From: Congzhengia sp045635085 | GTDB taxonomy: Bacteria > Bacillota > Clostridia > UBA1381 > UBA9506 | Direction: 5' to 3' | Length of the DNA: 64,000 nucleotides | NCBI GenBank assembly: GCA_045635085.1 | Contig: JAZRBM010000017.1 | Location: 1 to 64,000, forward strand | Made by a program: the position numbers and the translations under genes | The notes under the pieces: generated by a model | What the model was told of the DNA's origin: nothing | The model's database searches: none | The model's input: only the letters and a program-made list of their open reading frames with translations | Part shown: piece by piece, positions 16,778-24,816 of the stretch | Layout: every line of letters starts with the position of its first letter | Position numbering within the stretch: the stretch's first letter is position 1

Positions 16778-18011
16778 ACTTTCTTATCTCAAAAAAACTA
16801 TAGTATTTATTTGTATTTTATTTGCTATTACAATATCGCAAGTGTTTGCCGAAGGGACGGTTACTCTTATAAAAGTTTTGCCAACCGTGACAAATAATGA
16901 GATATCTGTATCAATTGAATACACAAATGCTAATATGTGCGGTGGAAGCTTTAATTTTATATATGATACGACTGCTTTGCAACTTGTTTCGGTTGAAGAG
17001 GGAGAAACAATAAAAGACACATCACATTTTATCAACCCGGAATTTGCCGAAGGAGCAATTCGTATCAACTGGGTTTCTACAACAGAAATGCCAGCAGAGG
17101 GAATTTTGCTTAATATAAAATTTGAAATACTGAATGAAGCTTTTAATAAGTCAGATGTTAGTATTGAAAAATTAAAAATTGCTGACGGCGATGGAAACAA
17201 GCAAGATGCTGAATATACTGTTGTTACAGCCACATCAGAAGAACCTGAACAGATTAATCCTCCGGCGGAGAACGAATCAGAAAAAAACGATCCGCAAAGT
17301 ACAGCTCCTTCGGTGGACAGTTCTGATGTTGAACAGGATTCTGAAACAAAACAGGAATCGAATGATAACAATGCTGGCAATGCTTACACACCAAGTGTGA
17401 GACCGTCTTCTGGTAATTCTGTAGCCGAACAGGAAGATGAAATCAAAAATTCGGTGGACTCTATTGCATTTATAGATGTAAGTGAAAACGACTGGTTCTA
17501 TGAAAATGTTAAGTATGTTGTTGAAAATAAACTTATGAATGGTATATCAGAAGATGAGTTTGCTCCCAATAATACGCTTACGAGGGCAATGCTTGTTACT
17601 GTTCTTTATCGCAATGCAGGCGAACCTGCAGTAAATAAGAGCATTCCGTTTGCTGATGTTGATATGGGTTATTGGTATGCTAACGCTGTAACATGGGCTA
17701 AACAAAACGGCATTGTAAACGGTGTAAATGAAGCCGACTTTGCGCCGGATAACAATATTACTCGTGAACAGATTGCAACTATTATGTTTAGGTATGCACA
17801 GTACAAGGACATGGATGTTGTAACATTGGAAGAAAATCTTCACTTTACAGATAACAGTGAGATTTCTGAATATGCAATTTCGGCTATGAATTGGGCAGTT
17901 GGAAAAGGTCTTATGAAAGGCAAATCCGCTACTACAATCAATCCGAAAGATAATGCAACAAGAGCAGAAATTGCAGCAATTCTTCAAAGATTTATAGAAT
18001 CTAACAACTAA
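16770..18011 (+). CDS. Cohesin-SLH surface anchor protein
   Basis: A 413-residue exported protein with GAGGAG upstream. Signal peptide (about 1-25, ending VFA), one cohesin-like domain (26-150: CGGSFNFIYDTTALQLVSVEEG), an acidic P/S/N/Q linker (150-230), then three SLH repeats (232-413; DVSENDWFYENVKYVVENKL, FADVDMGYWYANAVTWAKQ, FTDNSEISEYAISAMNWA). SLH domains bind pyruvylated secondary wall polymers, and the organization is that of cellulosomal anchoring scaffoldins such as SdbA. It would tether dockerin-bearing proteins to the cell surface. Last gene of the operon, before a strong terminator. Confidence 0.88.
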   Translation: MNRLSYLKKTIVFICILFAITISQVFAEGTVTLIKVLPTVTNNEISVSIEYTNANMCGGSFNFIYDTTALQLVSVEEGETIKDTSHFINPEFAEGAIRINWVSTTEMPAEGILLNIKFEILNEAFNKSDVSIEKLKIADGDGNKQDAEYTVVTATSEEPEQINPPAENESEKNDPQSTAPSVDSSDVEQDSETKQESNDNNAGNAYTPSVRPSSGNSVAEQEDEIKNSVDSIAFIDVSENDWFYENVKYVVENKLMNGISEDEFAPNNTLTRAMLVTVLYRNAGEPAVNKSIPFADVDMGYWYANAVTWAKQNGIVNGVNEADFAPDNNITREQIATIMFRYAQYKDMDVVTLEENLHFTDNSEISEYAISAMNWAVGKGLMKGKSATTINPKDNATRAEIAAILQRFIESNN

Positions 18012-18021
18012 ACAATATTAC

Positions 18022-18053
18022 ATAAGCACCTTGCTAATCAGCAAGGTGCTTAT
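18022..18053 (+). terminator. Terminator of the surface-protein operon
   Basis: ATAAGCACCTTGCT (18022-18035), loop AATC, AGCAAGGTGCTTAT (18040-18053), then a T-rich tail. A perfect 14-bp stem. Confidence 0.85.
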
Positions 18054-18131
18054 TGTTTCTTTTAGTAAAGTTCTAATTATTGCGCGTTCGCTGCACTTTT
18101 GTTAAAATTTCGTGACGCGAGCGAAAAGGCC

Positions 18132-18162
18132 TTGACAGGCCCCTAGGTTCACGCGCTATAAT
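18132..18162 (+). promoter_or_regulatory. Putative promoter of the excisionase leader
   Basis: TTGACA (18132-18137) and TATAAT (18157-18162), with a 19-base spacer that is longer than ideal. It would start an RNA with a leader of nearly 480 nt before the excisionase gene. Confidence 0.55.
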
Positions 18163-18609
18163 GATAATCCACTAAGAAAATCCTAACTGAAATATACAAG
18201 TTGAACCTTGAAAATTGAATAACAACATCAAAACACACAAGCAATAATGCGAGTAGTTTTGCAAAGGCGCGAAGACCTTCTCTACTCCGTAGAAGCGAGC
18301 GATAAACTTCATGCAATAAGGCGGATTTGCAAACCGCTATGCGAAGACCATTATTGCTGATAATGATACTCCCGTCTTGAACTCGTCACTGAATTGGACG
18401 GCAGGCCATCAGAATGGGCTGAGGTGAAACTCCTGTGGGAAGGTGCTGCTTCCGTTTTGATGTAAAACGAACTTAACTTGATAATACTTACACATTCACC
18501 GATTATCTTTAACGAACGGCGGTCAAAAATCCAAAAGAAAGGAGAAACTCAAACTTTCGGTGATTTTAGTATTAAATATATGACTTAGTAAATCGAAAGG
18601 AGAACTCAC
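18163..18609 (+). ncRNA. Long structured leader upstream of the excisionase gene
   Basis: No gene is seen here and the DNA is more GC-rich than its surroundings. AGCAATAATG (near 18240) pairs with CATTATTGCT (near 18348) and closes a domain containing two smaller hairpins: CTTCTCTAC/GTAGAAG near 18277 and GCGGATTTGCAAACCGC near 18323. A second part, near 18375-18470, holds ACTGAATTGGACGGC and CTCCTGTGGGAAGG segments with local pairing. A long leader before a recombination gene suggests attenuation or regulated excision. I cannot assign a known RNA family. Confidence 0.4.
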
Positions 18610-18645
18610 ATGAGATTTGCAAGAATCGGAAAGGTGGGTGCGTGA
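18610..18645 (+). CDS. Leader peptide upstream of the excisionase
   Basis: An 11-codon frame (MRFARIGKVGA) with a perfect AAAGGAG site (18596-18602) seven bases upstream. It ends one base before the excisionase ATG, so translation could couple the two. Its strong ribosome site and tight spacing suggest it is translated; its role is unknown. Confidence 0.4.
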   Translation: MRFARIGKVGA

Positions 18646-18646
18646 T

Positions 18647-18841
18647 ATGAAAGAAATTCCTTTTTGGGAAAAGGCAAACTTAACCCTAGAGGAAGCTGCG
18701 GCATATTTTAGTATTGGACAGCAGAAATTACGCGACCTCACCGATAACGAGGATTGCGATTTTGTATTATGGATTGGATCCAAACGACTTATCAAGAAAA
18801 ATAAATTCCTTAAATACATAGAGGAGCAATACTCGATATGA
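18647..18841 (+). CDS. xis: Tn916-type excisionase
   Basis: A 64-residue protein matching the Tn916 Xis family: WEKANLTLEEAAAYFSIG (winged-helix recognition region) and KRLIKKNKFLKYIEEQ (basic wing and helix). Xis bends the element ends and directs integrase toward excision. It lies 124 bases upstream of the integrase in the usual xis-int order. The only upstream ribosome-like sequence is AAGGTGGG, inside the leader peptide, which fits coupled translation. Confidence 0.85.
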   Translation: MKEIPFWEKANLTLEEAAAYFSIGQQKLRDLTDNEDCDFVLWIGSKRLIKKNKFLKYIEEQYSI

Positions 18842-18851
18842 AAAATTATAT

Positions 18852-18958
18852 TAAATTTTACAATGGCTTGTACTGAAATCCCTGGACTACACAGCTAAAA
18901 TATAGTATAATGAATATCGATAGTTAAGGTTCCTTCCGGTGCAAGCCATTAGGAAGGA
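18852..18958 (+). promoter_or_regulatory. Inverted repeat in the integrase leader
   Basis: AATGGCTTGTAC (near 18861) pairs with GTGCAAGCCATT (near 18939) at 11 of 12 positions, closing about 80 bases between xis and int. A TATAAT (near 18906) lies in the loop. The 3' arm ends next to the AGGAAGGAG ribosome site of int, so the fold could limit integrase translation on read-through RNA. Confidence 0.4.
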
Positions 18959-18965
18959 GTTAATT

Positions 18966-20204
18966 ATGAATATAGAGAAAGGTAAAAAGAACAAACGATT
19001 TGACAGTAACCGAAGAGTGCTTCGAAAGGGCGAATCACAAAGAAAGAACGGAACCTATGATTACAGATGGGTTGGCCCTGACGGAGTAAGGCATGCTGTA
19101 TATGCACCCACTCTGGAAGAATTAAGAGAGCTTGAAAAAGAAATTGTGATTGACGAACACGATGGGATCAAAACCGAAACCAAGAAACTGACGGTTAACA
19201 ATGTGTTTGATACCTGGTACGGCTTAAAACGAGGTCTAAAAGATAACACATTTAAAAACTATCTTTATATGTATAACAACTATGTCAGAGACAGTTTCGG
19301 CAAGAATAGGATTGCTGATGTAAAGAAATCGGATGTGAAAAGGTTTTATAACACCCTCGCAGACGAAAGAATGTTATCTATATCCACCATCGATACAATT
19401 CACAATGTATTGCATCAGGTATTCGATTTAGCAGTGGATGATAACTGCATCCGTTCAAATCCCACAGACAAGATGCTTAAAGAACTGAAACAAGCTCATA
19501 ATTTCGAAATCAAAGAGCGAAAAGCATTAACGGCAGATGAGCAAAGATTATTTCTGGACTTTTTGAAAAGAAAGCCTCAGTATAATCATTGGTATCCTCT
19601 GTTCGCTGTAATGTTCGGCAGCGGAATGCGAATTGGTGAAGTATCAGGGCTTAGATGGTGCGATATTGACCTGGAAGAAGGAGTTATTGATATCAATCAC
19701 ACTCTCGTCTACTACAGCACAGGCAAAGGCAAGAAATGTAAATTTGCAATCAACACACCAAAGACGAAAAAGGGATACCGCAAAATTCCGATGATGGACT
19801 TTGTAAAGGAAGCATTCCTCCTTGAAAAAGCAAATCAGAAAGAAACAGGTATCGCCTGTCAGGTGACGATTGATTGCTACACAGATTTCATATTTATCAA
19901 TCGCTTCGGCAGTGTGCAACATTACGGAACTGTCAATAAAGCAATTCGCAGAATTGTCCGTGACTACAATGACGAAGCATTGTTGAAAGAAGAGAACCCT
20001 GTCTTAATCCCCAACTTCAGTTGCCATAATCTTCGGCACACATTTGCCACAAGACTGTGTGAGGCGGATATAAATATATCGGTGATACAAAATGTCTTGG
20101 GACACAAAGAAATCAAGACAACATTAGAGATTTATAACCATGTAACCGAAGCGAAAAAGCGTGAGGAAGTCGATGTATTAGAGACCAGATTTGCATGGAC
20201 ATAA
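18966..20204 (+). CDS. int: Tn916-family tyrosine integrase
   Basis: A 412-residue integrase, close to the 405 of Tn916 Int. ATG 18966 follows AGGAAGGAG. Residues 1-75 form the arm-binding domain (GESQRKNGTYDYRWVGPDG), 80-170 the core-binding domain, and 185-412 the catalytic domain, with Arg in GSGMRIGEVSGLRW, Lys in TPKTKKGYRK, H-x-x-R in HNLRHTFATR, His in LGHKEIKTTLE and Tyr in IYNHV. It would integrate and excise an element whose right end lies just downstream. No conjugation genes of the Tn916 type are visible, so the element continues left beyond the window or has lost them. Confidence 0.92.
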   Translation: MNIEKGKKNKRFDSNRRVLRKGESQRKNGTYDYRWVGPDGVRHAVYAPTLEELRELEKEIVIDEHDGIKTETKKLTVNNVFDTWYGLKRGLKDNTFKNYLYMYNNYVRDSFGKNRIADVKKSDVKRFYNTLADERMLSISTIDTIHNVLHQVFDLAVDDNCIRSNPTDKMLKELKQAHNFEIKERKALTADEQRLFLDFLKRKPQYNHWYPLFAVMFGSGMRIGEVSGLRWCDIDLEEGVIDINHTLVYYSTGKGKKCKFAINTPKTKKGYRKIPMMDFVKEAFLLEKANQKETGIACQVTIDCYTDFIFINRFGSVQHYGTVNKAIRRIVRDYNDEALLKEENPVLIPNFSCHNLRHTFATRLCEADINISVIQNVLGHKEIKTTLEIYNHVTEAKKREEVDVLETRFAWT

Positions 20205-20357
20205 AATGTAACCTTACGCCATTTACGCCACAACTTACGCCAAATGGAGCATAATTTATGGAGAGTTATGAAGACTTGCGTAAGAAACAGAAAGAAAAGA
20301 GTGGCTTGACAAAAGGGTTATGAAGACTTATAATGAGTTATGTGATTACAAGGATTG
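20205..20357 (+). other. Right end of the integrative element, with probable integrase arm sites
   Basis: Three direct copies of TTACGCC (20214-20220, 20223-20229, 20235-20241), with an inverted partial copy near 20278, follow the int stop; such arrays are typical of integrase arm-binding sites. GTTATGAAGACTT also occurs twice (20265-20277 and 20317-20329). The direct repeat that probably marks the att core begins at 20358. Confidence 0.5.
20306..20334 (+). promoter_or_regulatory. Outward promoter at the element end
   Basis: TTGACA (20306-20311), 17-base spacer, TATAAT (20329-20334): a perfect consensus. In the integrated form it reads across the 32-bp repeat to the terminator at 20448, an RNA of about 135 nt. 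In an excised circle it would read into the left end of the element. No gene follows it directly. Confidence 0.7.
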
Positions 20358-20389
20358 AAATCCCCACAATGAAGCCGCTTGATAAATAA
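20358..20389 (+). repeat. Direct repeat, probable att site (copy 1)
   Basis: Thirty-two bases identical to 24557-24588, containing CCCCACAATGAAGCC. It lies 153 bases after the integrase gene. Together the copies enclose 4.2 kb of metabolic cargo without an integrase. Confidence 0.75.
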
Positions 20390-20447
20390 TTAATGGGTTT
20401 TAAATTCAGCGCAGAATATCAGAAGATATTCTAAAAAGCAATAATGA

Positions 20448-20480
20448 AGAGAATCGCAAAATTGCGATTCTCTATTTTTT
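20448..20480 (+). terminator. Terminator upstream of the marR promoter
   Basis: AGAGAATCGCA (20448-20458) and TGCGATTCTCT (20463-20473) flank a 4-base loop, followed by TATTTTTT. It ends transcripts from the outward promoter at 20306 and insulates the marR operon. Confidence 0.8.
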
Positions 20481-20503
20481 ATGTGTAAATTTTTCCAAAC
20501 CTG

Positions 20504-20560
20504 TTGACATTTCAACAAGTTCTTGTTATAATGCACTTGTTGAAACTTCAACAAGTGCAT
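20504..20560 (+). promoter_or_regulatory. marR promoter with palindromic operators
   Basis: TTGACA (20504-20509), 17-base spacer, TATAAT (20527-20532). A perfect 30-bp palindrome with 14-base arms (20531-20560, half-site GCACTTGTTGAA) overlaps the -10 and the start point. A smaller one, AACAAG-TT-CTTGTT (20514-20527), fills the spacer and shares TTCAACAAGT. This is the classic layout for MarR autorepression. Confidence 0.85.
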
Positions 20561-20578
20561 GTTTAGGAGGTTTTGTAA

Positions 20579-21022
20579 ATGGTTGAGCGTTTTGAAACTT
20601 TTACAGTTTTGTTAAACAGAATAAACAGAAATATCCGTAAAATCAAGAATGAAGAAATGTCAAACTACGAATTAAGAAGTCCGCATATTTCTTGTCTGTA
20701 CTATTTGTATGTATCGCCGGAGGAAATAACATCAAAAGACCTTTGCGAGCGTTGTGAGGAAGATAAAGCAACAATATCCCGAAGTCTTGATTATCTTGAA
20801 AAGAATGGTTATCTTGTATGCAAATCTGACAGCAAAAAGAGGTATAACGCTCCTTTTGAACTTACAGAAAGAGGAATACGCGCCGGAAAGAGAATTGCAG
20901 ATAAAATTTCTGCTGTGTTAGACGAAATAAGTGTTGGTATTTCTGATGAAGACAGAGAGATATTTTATCGTAGCTTGAATATCATAAGTGAAAATATTGA
21001 TAAAGTAGCAAAATCCTATTAA
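20579..21022 (+). CDS. MarR-family transcriptional regulator
   Basis: A 147-residue winged-helix repressor after AGGAGG. The core is visible: SPHISCLYYLYVSPEEITSK (helix 2), DLCERCEEDKATISRSLDYL (recognition helix) and the beta wing CKSDSKKRYNAPFELTERG with its conserved D-x-R-type turn. Flanking helices form the dimer. It probably binds the palindrome in its own promoter and controls the two dehydrogenase genes that follow at 15 and 2 bases. The ligand may be an aldehyde, alcohol or other small organic molecule, but this is inference. Confidence 0.9.
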   Translation: MVERFETFTVLLNRINRNIRKIKNEEMSNYELRSPHISCLYYLYVSPEEITSKDLCERCEEDKATISRSLDYLEKNGYLVCKSDSKKRYNAPFELTERGIRAGKRIADKISAVLDEISVGISDEDREIFYRSLNIISENIDKVAKSY

Positions 21023-21036
21023 AATGAGAGGTAATT

Positions 21037-22245
21037 ATGTTTTTTATTAAATCAGTATATTGCCGTGTGTTTCAGGCGGCATTCAGAATGGCTCTGCCGG
21101 TACTCCCGTACAGAGAACCGGAAATCATAAATTCTTGTGCAGAACTTGGGAAGATATTAAAGAAAGAAAAAGCAACGTGTGTGATTGTTGTTACAGACAA
21201 GGGCATCGTTAATAACGGATTATTAAAGCCTGTTGAAAATGCATTAAATATAAGCAATATTTCTTATGTTGTTTATGATGATACTCTTCCTAATCCAACT
21301 GTTATAAATGTTGAGGATGCATTAAAACTGTACCATAAAAACAAATGCAATGCCATTATAGCTATTGGCGGCGGCTCAGCTATGGACTGTGCAAAGGCAG
21401 TCGGTGCACGTGTTGTATATCCTAAAAAAACTGTAAATCAATTGGGAGGGAAGCTTAAAGCGTGGCGTAAATTGCCGACATTTATTGCTATCCCTACAAC
21501 AGCAGGCACAGGCAGCGAAACCACACTCGCTGCAATGATTACTGATTCTGCCACTCATCACAAGTATGCAATAATGAGTTTTCCGTTAATTCCCCATTAT
21601 GCAGTTTTAGATGCATCGCTTACATATTCATTACCACCGCATTTAACCGCAACTACCGGAATGGATGCACTTACTCATGCGGTCGAAGCATACATCGGTC
21701 GCTCTACAACCAAAGAAACACGCAGACTTGCATTGGAATCTACAAAGCTTGTATTTGAAAATGTTCACATAGCATACTCTGACGGGAAAAACCATACTGC
21801 AAGAGAAAATATGCTGCATAGCGCATACAAGGCAGGCATAGCATTTTCAAAGTCGTATGTGGGATATATTCACGCTCTTGCTCATTCGCTAGGTGGTTTG
21901 TACGGAACACCGCATGGACTTACAAATACAGTTATTATGCCTTATGTACTTGATGCTTACGGCAAAAGCATATATAAAAAGCTTTATAAACTTGGCTTGT
22001 ATGCCAGAGTTTGTGATGAAAATGATTCATACGAAATTGGTGCTAAGAAATTTATTGATGCTATAAAGAAATTAAACTCTAATATGGGCATTTCTGATAA
22101 GTTGTCAGGCATTAAAAAAGAAGATATTCCGAATTTATCAAAGCACGCCGAAAAGGAAGCAAATCCTCTTTATCCCGTACCAAAGCTTATGACAAGAAAA
22201 GAATTGGAAAGCTTCTATTACAAAATCGCAGACTGGAGTAAATAA
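21037..22245 (+). CDS. Iron-containing alcohol dehydrogenase
   Basis: A 402-residue group III NAD(P)-dependent alcohol dehydrogenase. NAD-binding GGGSAMDCAK and TTAGTGSETT motifs are present, as are the metal ligands: Asp/His in GMDALTHAVEAYI and His in HALAHSLGGLYGTPHG. The length is normal (380-400) apart from about 20 extra N-terminal residues. It interconverts an aldehyde and an alcohol. It sits between marR and an aldehyde dehydrogenase, so the pair could carry an alcohol to an acid, or the reverse. Confidence 0.9.
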   Translation: MFFIKSVYCRVFQAAFRMALPVLPYREPEIINSCAELGKILKKEKATCVIVVTDKGIVNNGLLKPVENALNISNISYVVYDDTLPNPTVINVEDALKLYHKNKCNAIIAIGGGSAMDCAKAVGARVVYPKKTVNQLGGKLKAWRKLPTFIAIPTTAGTGSETTLAAMITDSATHHKYAIMSFPLIPHYAVLDASLTYSLPPHLTATTGMDALTHAVEAYIGRSTTKETRRLALESTKLVFENVHIAYSDGKNHTARENMLHSAYKAGIAFSKSYVGYIHALAHSLGGLYGTPHGLTNTVIMPYVLDAYGKSIYKKLYKLGLYARVCDENDSYEIGAKKFIDAIKKLNSNMGISDKLSGIKKEDIPNLSKHAEKEANPLYPVPKLMTRKELESFYYKIADWSK

Positions 22246-22246
22246 A

Positions 22247-23629
22247 ATGACAAGTGAACAAATAAGCAGCCTGCTTGAAAAGCAGAGAAAATATTATAAA
22301 AGCGGAGCAACAATTCCAGTTAAATTCCGCATTGAAAAGCTTAAAAAACTTTACGCAACCATAAAGAAATACCAAAATGAAATAAATGATGCTTTGAAAA
22401 TGGATTTGGGAAAAAGTCATTTTGAAGGCTTTATGTGTGAGAGCGGTCTTGTTCTTTCCGAGATTTCATATATGATTCGCCATACAAAAAGATTTGCAAA
22501 GAGGAAAACAGTTGCTACTCCAATTACGAACTTTGCATCGCATAGCTTTAAGCAACCTGTTCCCTACGGTAATACTCTCATTATGAGTCCATGGAATTAT
22601 CCTTTTCTTTTGACGATTGATCCGCTAGCAGATGCCATTGCGGCAGGTAACACGGCGATTGTTAAACCGAGTGCATATTCACCTGCAACAAGCAAGATTA
22701 TAGAGAAAATCATAACAGAATGTTTTGCTCCTGAATATGTTGCAGTTGTAACGGGAGGCAGAGCTGAAAATCAGGCACTTTTAGACCAGAAATTTGATTT
22801 TGTTTTCTTCACCGGAAGTCACGCAGTTGGCAAAGAGGTTCTTCGCCATACAGCGGAACATCTTACTCCTGCAGTATTGGAACTTGGCGGCAAAAGTCCT
22901 TGCATTGTAGATGAAAGTGCCAATATTAAACTTGCAGCAAAAAGAATTGTGTTTGGTAAATACTTAAACTGCGGTCAGACTTGTGTTGCACCTGACTACA
23001 TTCTATGCAAAAGCTCTGTTAAGGATAAATTCATAGGCGAAGTCGTAAAGCAAATAAAGAAACAATATGGCGATAATCCGTTAGAAAACAAAGATTACGG
23101 TAAAATAATCAACGAAAGACATTTTGAAAGACTTTGTGGGCTTATAGATAAAGATAAAGTTATTATCGGCGGAGAAACAAATAATAAAACTCATCAGATT
23201 GCACCTACAGTTATGGATAATGTAACTGAAAGCGATGCGGTTATGGGAGAAGAAATCTTCGGACCTATTATGCCAATACTTACATTTGATGATTTTGAAA
23301 AGTTGATTGAAGAGCTCAAAGATAAAGAGAAGCCACTTGCATTGTATCTGTTTTCAAGCAACAAAAAGCATATTAATCGTGTCACAACCGAGCTTTCTTA
23401 CGGCGGGGGATGTATAAACGATGTAGTTGTTCACCTTGCAACAAGTGAAATGGGCTTTGGCGGCGTTGGCGAAAGCGGTATGGGTTCATATCACGGCAGG
23501 GACGGATTTGATGCTTTTTCCCACTACAAATCAGTTATGGACAAAAAGACCTGGCTTGACCTGCCAATGCGTTATCAACCTTATAAAAATAAGCTTTATG
23601 AGAGATTATTGCATATCTTTTTGAGCTAA
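22247..23629 (+). CDS. NAD(P)-dependent aldehyde dehydrogenase
   Basis: A 460-residue class 3-like aldehyde dehydrogenase (the short form without an N-terminal extension). Key motifs: SPWNYPFLLT, the general base Glu in LELGGKSPCIV, the nucleophile Cys in NCGQTCVAPDY, and EEIFGPIMPI. The C-terminus is slightly hydrophobic, as in fatty aldehyde dehydrogenases. It starts two bases after the alcohol dehydrogenase stop, so the two are cotranscribed and probably act in sequence. Confidence 0.9.
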   Translation: MTSEQISSLLEKQRKYYKSGATIPVKFRIEKLKKLYATIKKYQNEINDALKMDLGKSHFEGFMCESGLVLSEISYMIRHTKRFAKRKTVATPITNFASHSFKQPVPYGNTLIMSPWNYPFLLTIDPLADAIAAGNTAIVKPSAYSPATSKIIEKIITECFAPEYVAVVTGGRAENQALLDQKFDFVFFTGSHAVGKEVLRHTAEHLTPAVLELGGKSPCIVDESANIKLAAKRIVFGKYLNCGQTCVAPDYILCKSSVKDKFIGEVVKQIKKQYGDNPLENKDYGKIINERHFERLCGLIDKDKVIIGGETNNKTHQIAPTVMDNVTESDAVMGEEIFGPIMPILTFDDFEKLIEELKDKEKPLALYLFSSNKKHINRVTTELSYGGGCINDVVVHLATSEMGFGGVGESGMGSYHGRDGFDAFSHYKSVMDKKTWLDLPMRYQPYKNKLYERLLHIFLS

Positions 23630-23689
23630 TTGTAGCAAAGATATAACGTCTGCTTAAAGACTCAAATATAAATAAAGGGGAAGATGTCG

Positions 23690-24547
23690 ATGAAAACGAG
23701 AATTATTGTGGATTCTACAGCTGATTTACTTCCGGAATTTAAAAGCCGTGTGCATACAGTTCCGCTCACAGTCCGCTTTGGAGAAGAAGAATTTATTGAC
23801 GGAGTTACCATTGACCATAAAGCTTTTTATGAAAAGCTGATTGAAAGCGATATTTTGCCTACTACAAGTCAGGCAACACCTGATGCTTTTATGAAAGAAT
23901 TTGAAAAAGTCAACGAAGCCGGCGATGAAGCTGTTGTTATTACTGTTGCATCAACATTTTCAGGAACGTACCAAAGCGCAATGATTGCAGCAACAGACTA
24001 CGACAATATTTATATTGTAGATAGTACGAGTGCAGCTATGGGCAGTGGTATCCTGATAGAACTTGCACTAAGAATGTTGGATGAGGGAAAAACCGCCCAC
24101 GAAATTGCGACAGCATTAGAGGAAGAAAAGAAAAAGATTATTATTGTCGCCTTGGTTGATACACTTGAATATCTTAAAAAGGGCGGTCGTATTTCCAAAA
24201 CAGTTGCTTTTGCCGGTGAAATATTAAATATAAAGCCTGTTCTCTCTGTTATTGATGGTAAAATCAATATGCTTGGAAAAGCGCGTGGTTCTAAGATGGG
24301 CAATAACCTGTTGGTTCAGGAAATAGAAAAAGCCGGCGGTATTGATTTTAGTAAACCGGTATTGCTTGGTTATAGTGGTATTTCTGATGCACTTTTGAAA
24401 AAATACATTGAGGATAGCAGACATATTTGGGAAGACAATCTGAATGAAGTTCGTTATACAACGGTCGGAAGCGTTATCGGTACGCATGCCGGACCCGGCG
24501 CTATTGTTGTAGCATTTTTCAAAAATGATTGTTCTCATCAAGAATAA
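23690..24547 (+). CDS. DegV family fatty-acid-binding protein
   Basis: A 285-residue DegV protein. ATG 23690 lies nine bases after AAAGGGG and gives the usual MKTRIIVDSTADL start; an ATG six bases earlier is too close. Motifs: TSQATPD, SSTFSGTYQSA-like VASTFSGTYQSA, VDSTSAAMGSG, and the C-terminal GTHAGPGAIVVAF. DegV/FakB proteins hold a fatty acid for phosphorylation by FakA. It is the last gene in the segment between the 32-bp repeats and may belong with the aldehyde dehydrogenase in lipid or fatty-aldehyde use. No FakA is nearby. Confidence 0.9.
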   Translation: MKTRIIVDSTADLLPEFKSRVHTVPLTVRFGEEEFIDGVTIDHKAFYEKLIESDILPTTSQATPDAFMKEFEKVNEAGDEAVVITVASTFSGTYQSAMIAATDYDNIYIVDSTSAAMGSGILIELALRMLDEGKTAHEIATALEEEKKKIIIVALVDTLEYLKKGGRISKTVAFAGEILNIKPVLSVIDGKINMLGKARGSKMGNNLLVQEIEKAGGIDFSKPVLLGYSGISDALLKKYIEDSRHIWEDNLNEVRYTTVGSVIGTHAGPGAIVVAFFKNDCSHQE

Positions 24548-24556
24548 AACCGGGAA

Positions 24557-24588
24557 AAATCCCCACAATGAAGCCGCTTGATAAATAA
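24557..24588 (+). repeat. Direct repeat, probable att site (copy 2)
   Basis: Identical to 20358-20389 over 32 bases, starting ten bases after the degV stop. It marks the right limit of the cargo segment; genes beyond it are chromosomal in character. Confidence 0.75.
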
Positions 24589-24610
24589 ATGGCATAATTT
24601 TAAAAATTAA

Positions 24611-24652
24611 AACCGCAATGTCAGACGAGGATTTGATATTGCGGTTTTTTTG
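24611..24652 (+). terminator. Terminator after degV
   Basis: AACCGCAAT (24611-24619) and ATTGCGGTT (24638-24646) followed by a T-run. Confidence 0.75.
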
Positions 24653-24816
24653 TGAACTTTTGTGCGGATTTATTGACTTTTTTCAAGATTAATGCTAATC
24701 TTATATTATACTTTATACAAAGGTCGCGTATCTATTAAGACTGTTATTTTTTTAAACTGGTTTTTAAAGAGATGATTTGGAGCTTATTATTTCATATACA
24801 AAGTAGAGGTAAAACA

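Noticed and set aside
16784..17380. 198-codon minus-strand frame opposite the cohesin-SLH gene
   Set aside because: Compositional shadow of the cohesin domain and acidic linker; no ribosome site and no recognisable domain.
20358..24588. 32-bp repeats as part of a CRISPR array
   Set aside because: Only two copies, 4.2 kb apart, with genes between and no cas genes. No CRISPR array was seen anywhere in the window.
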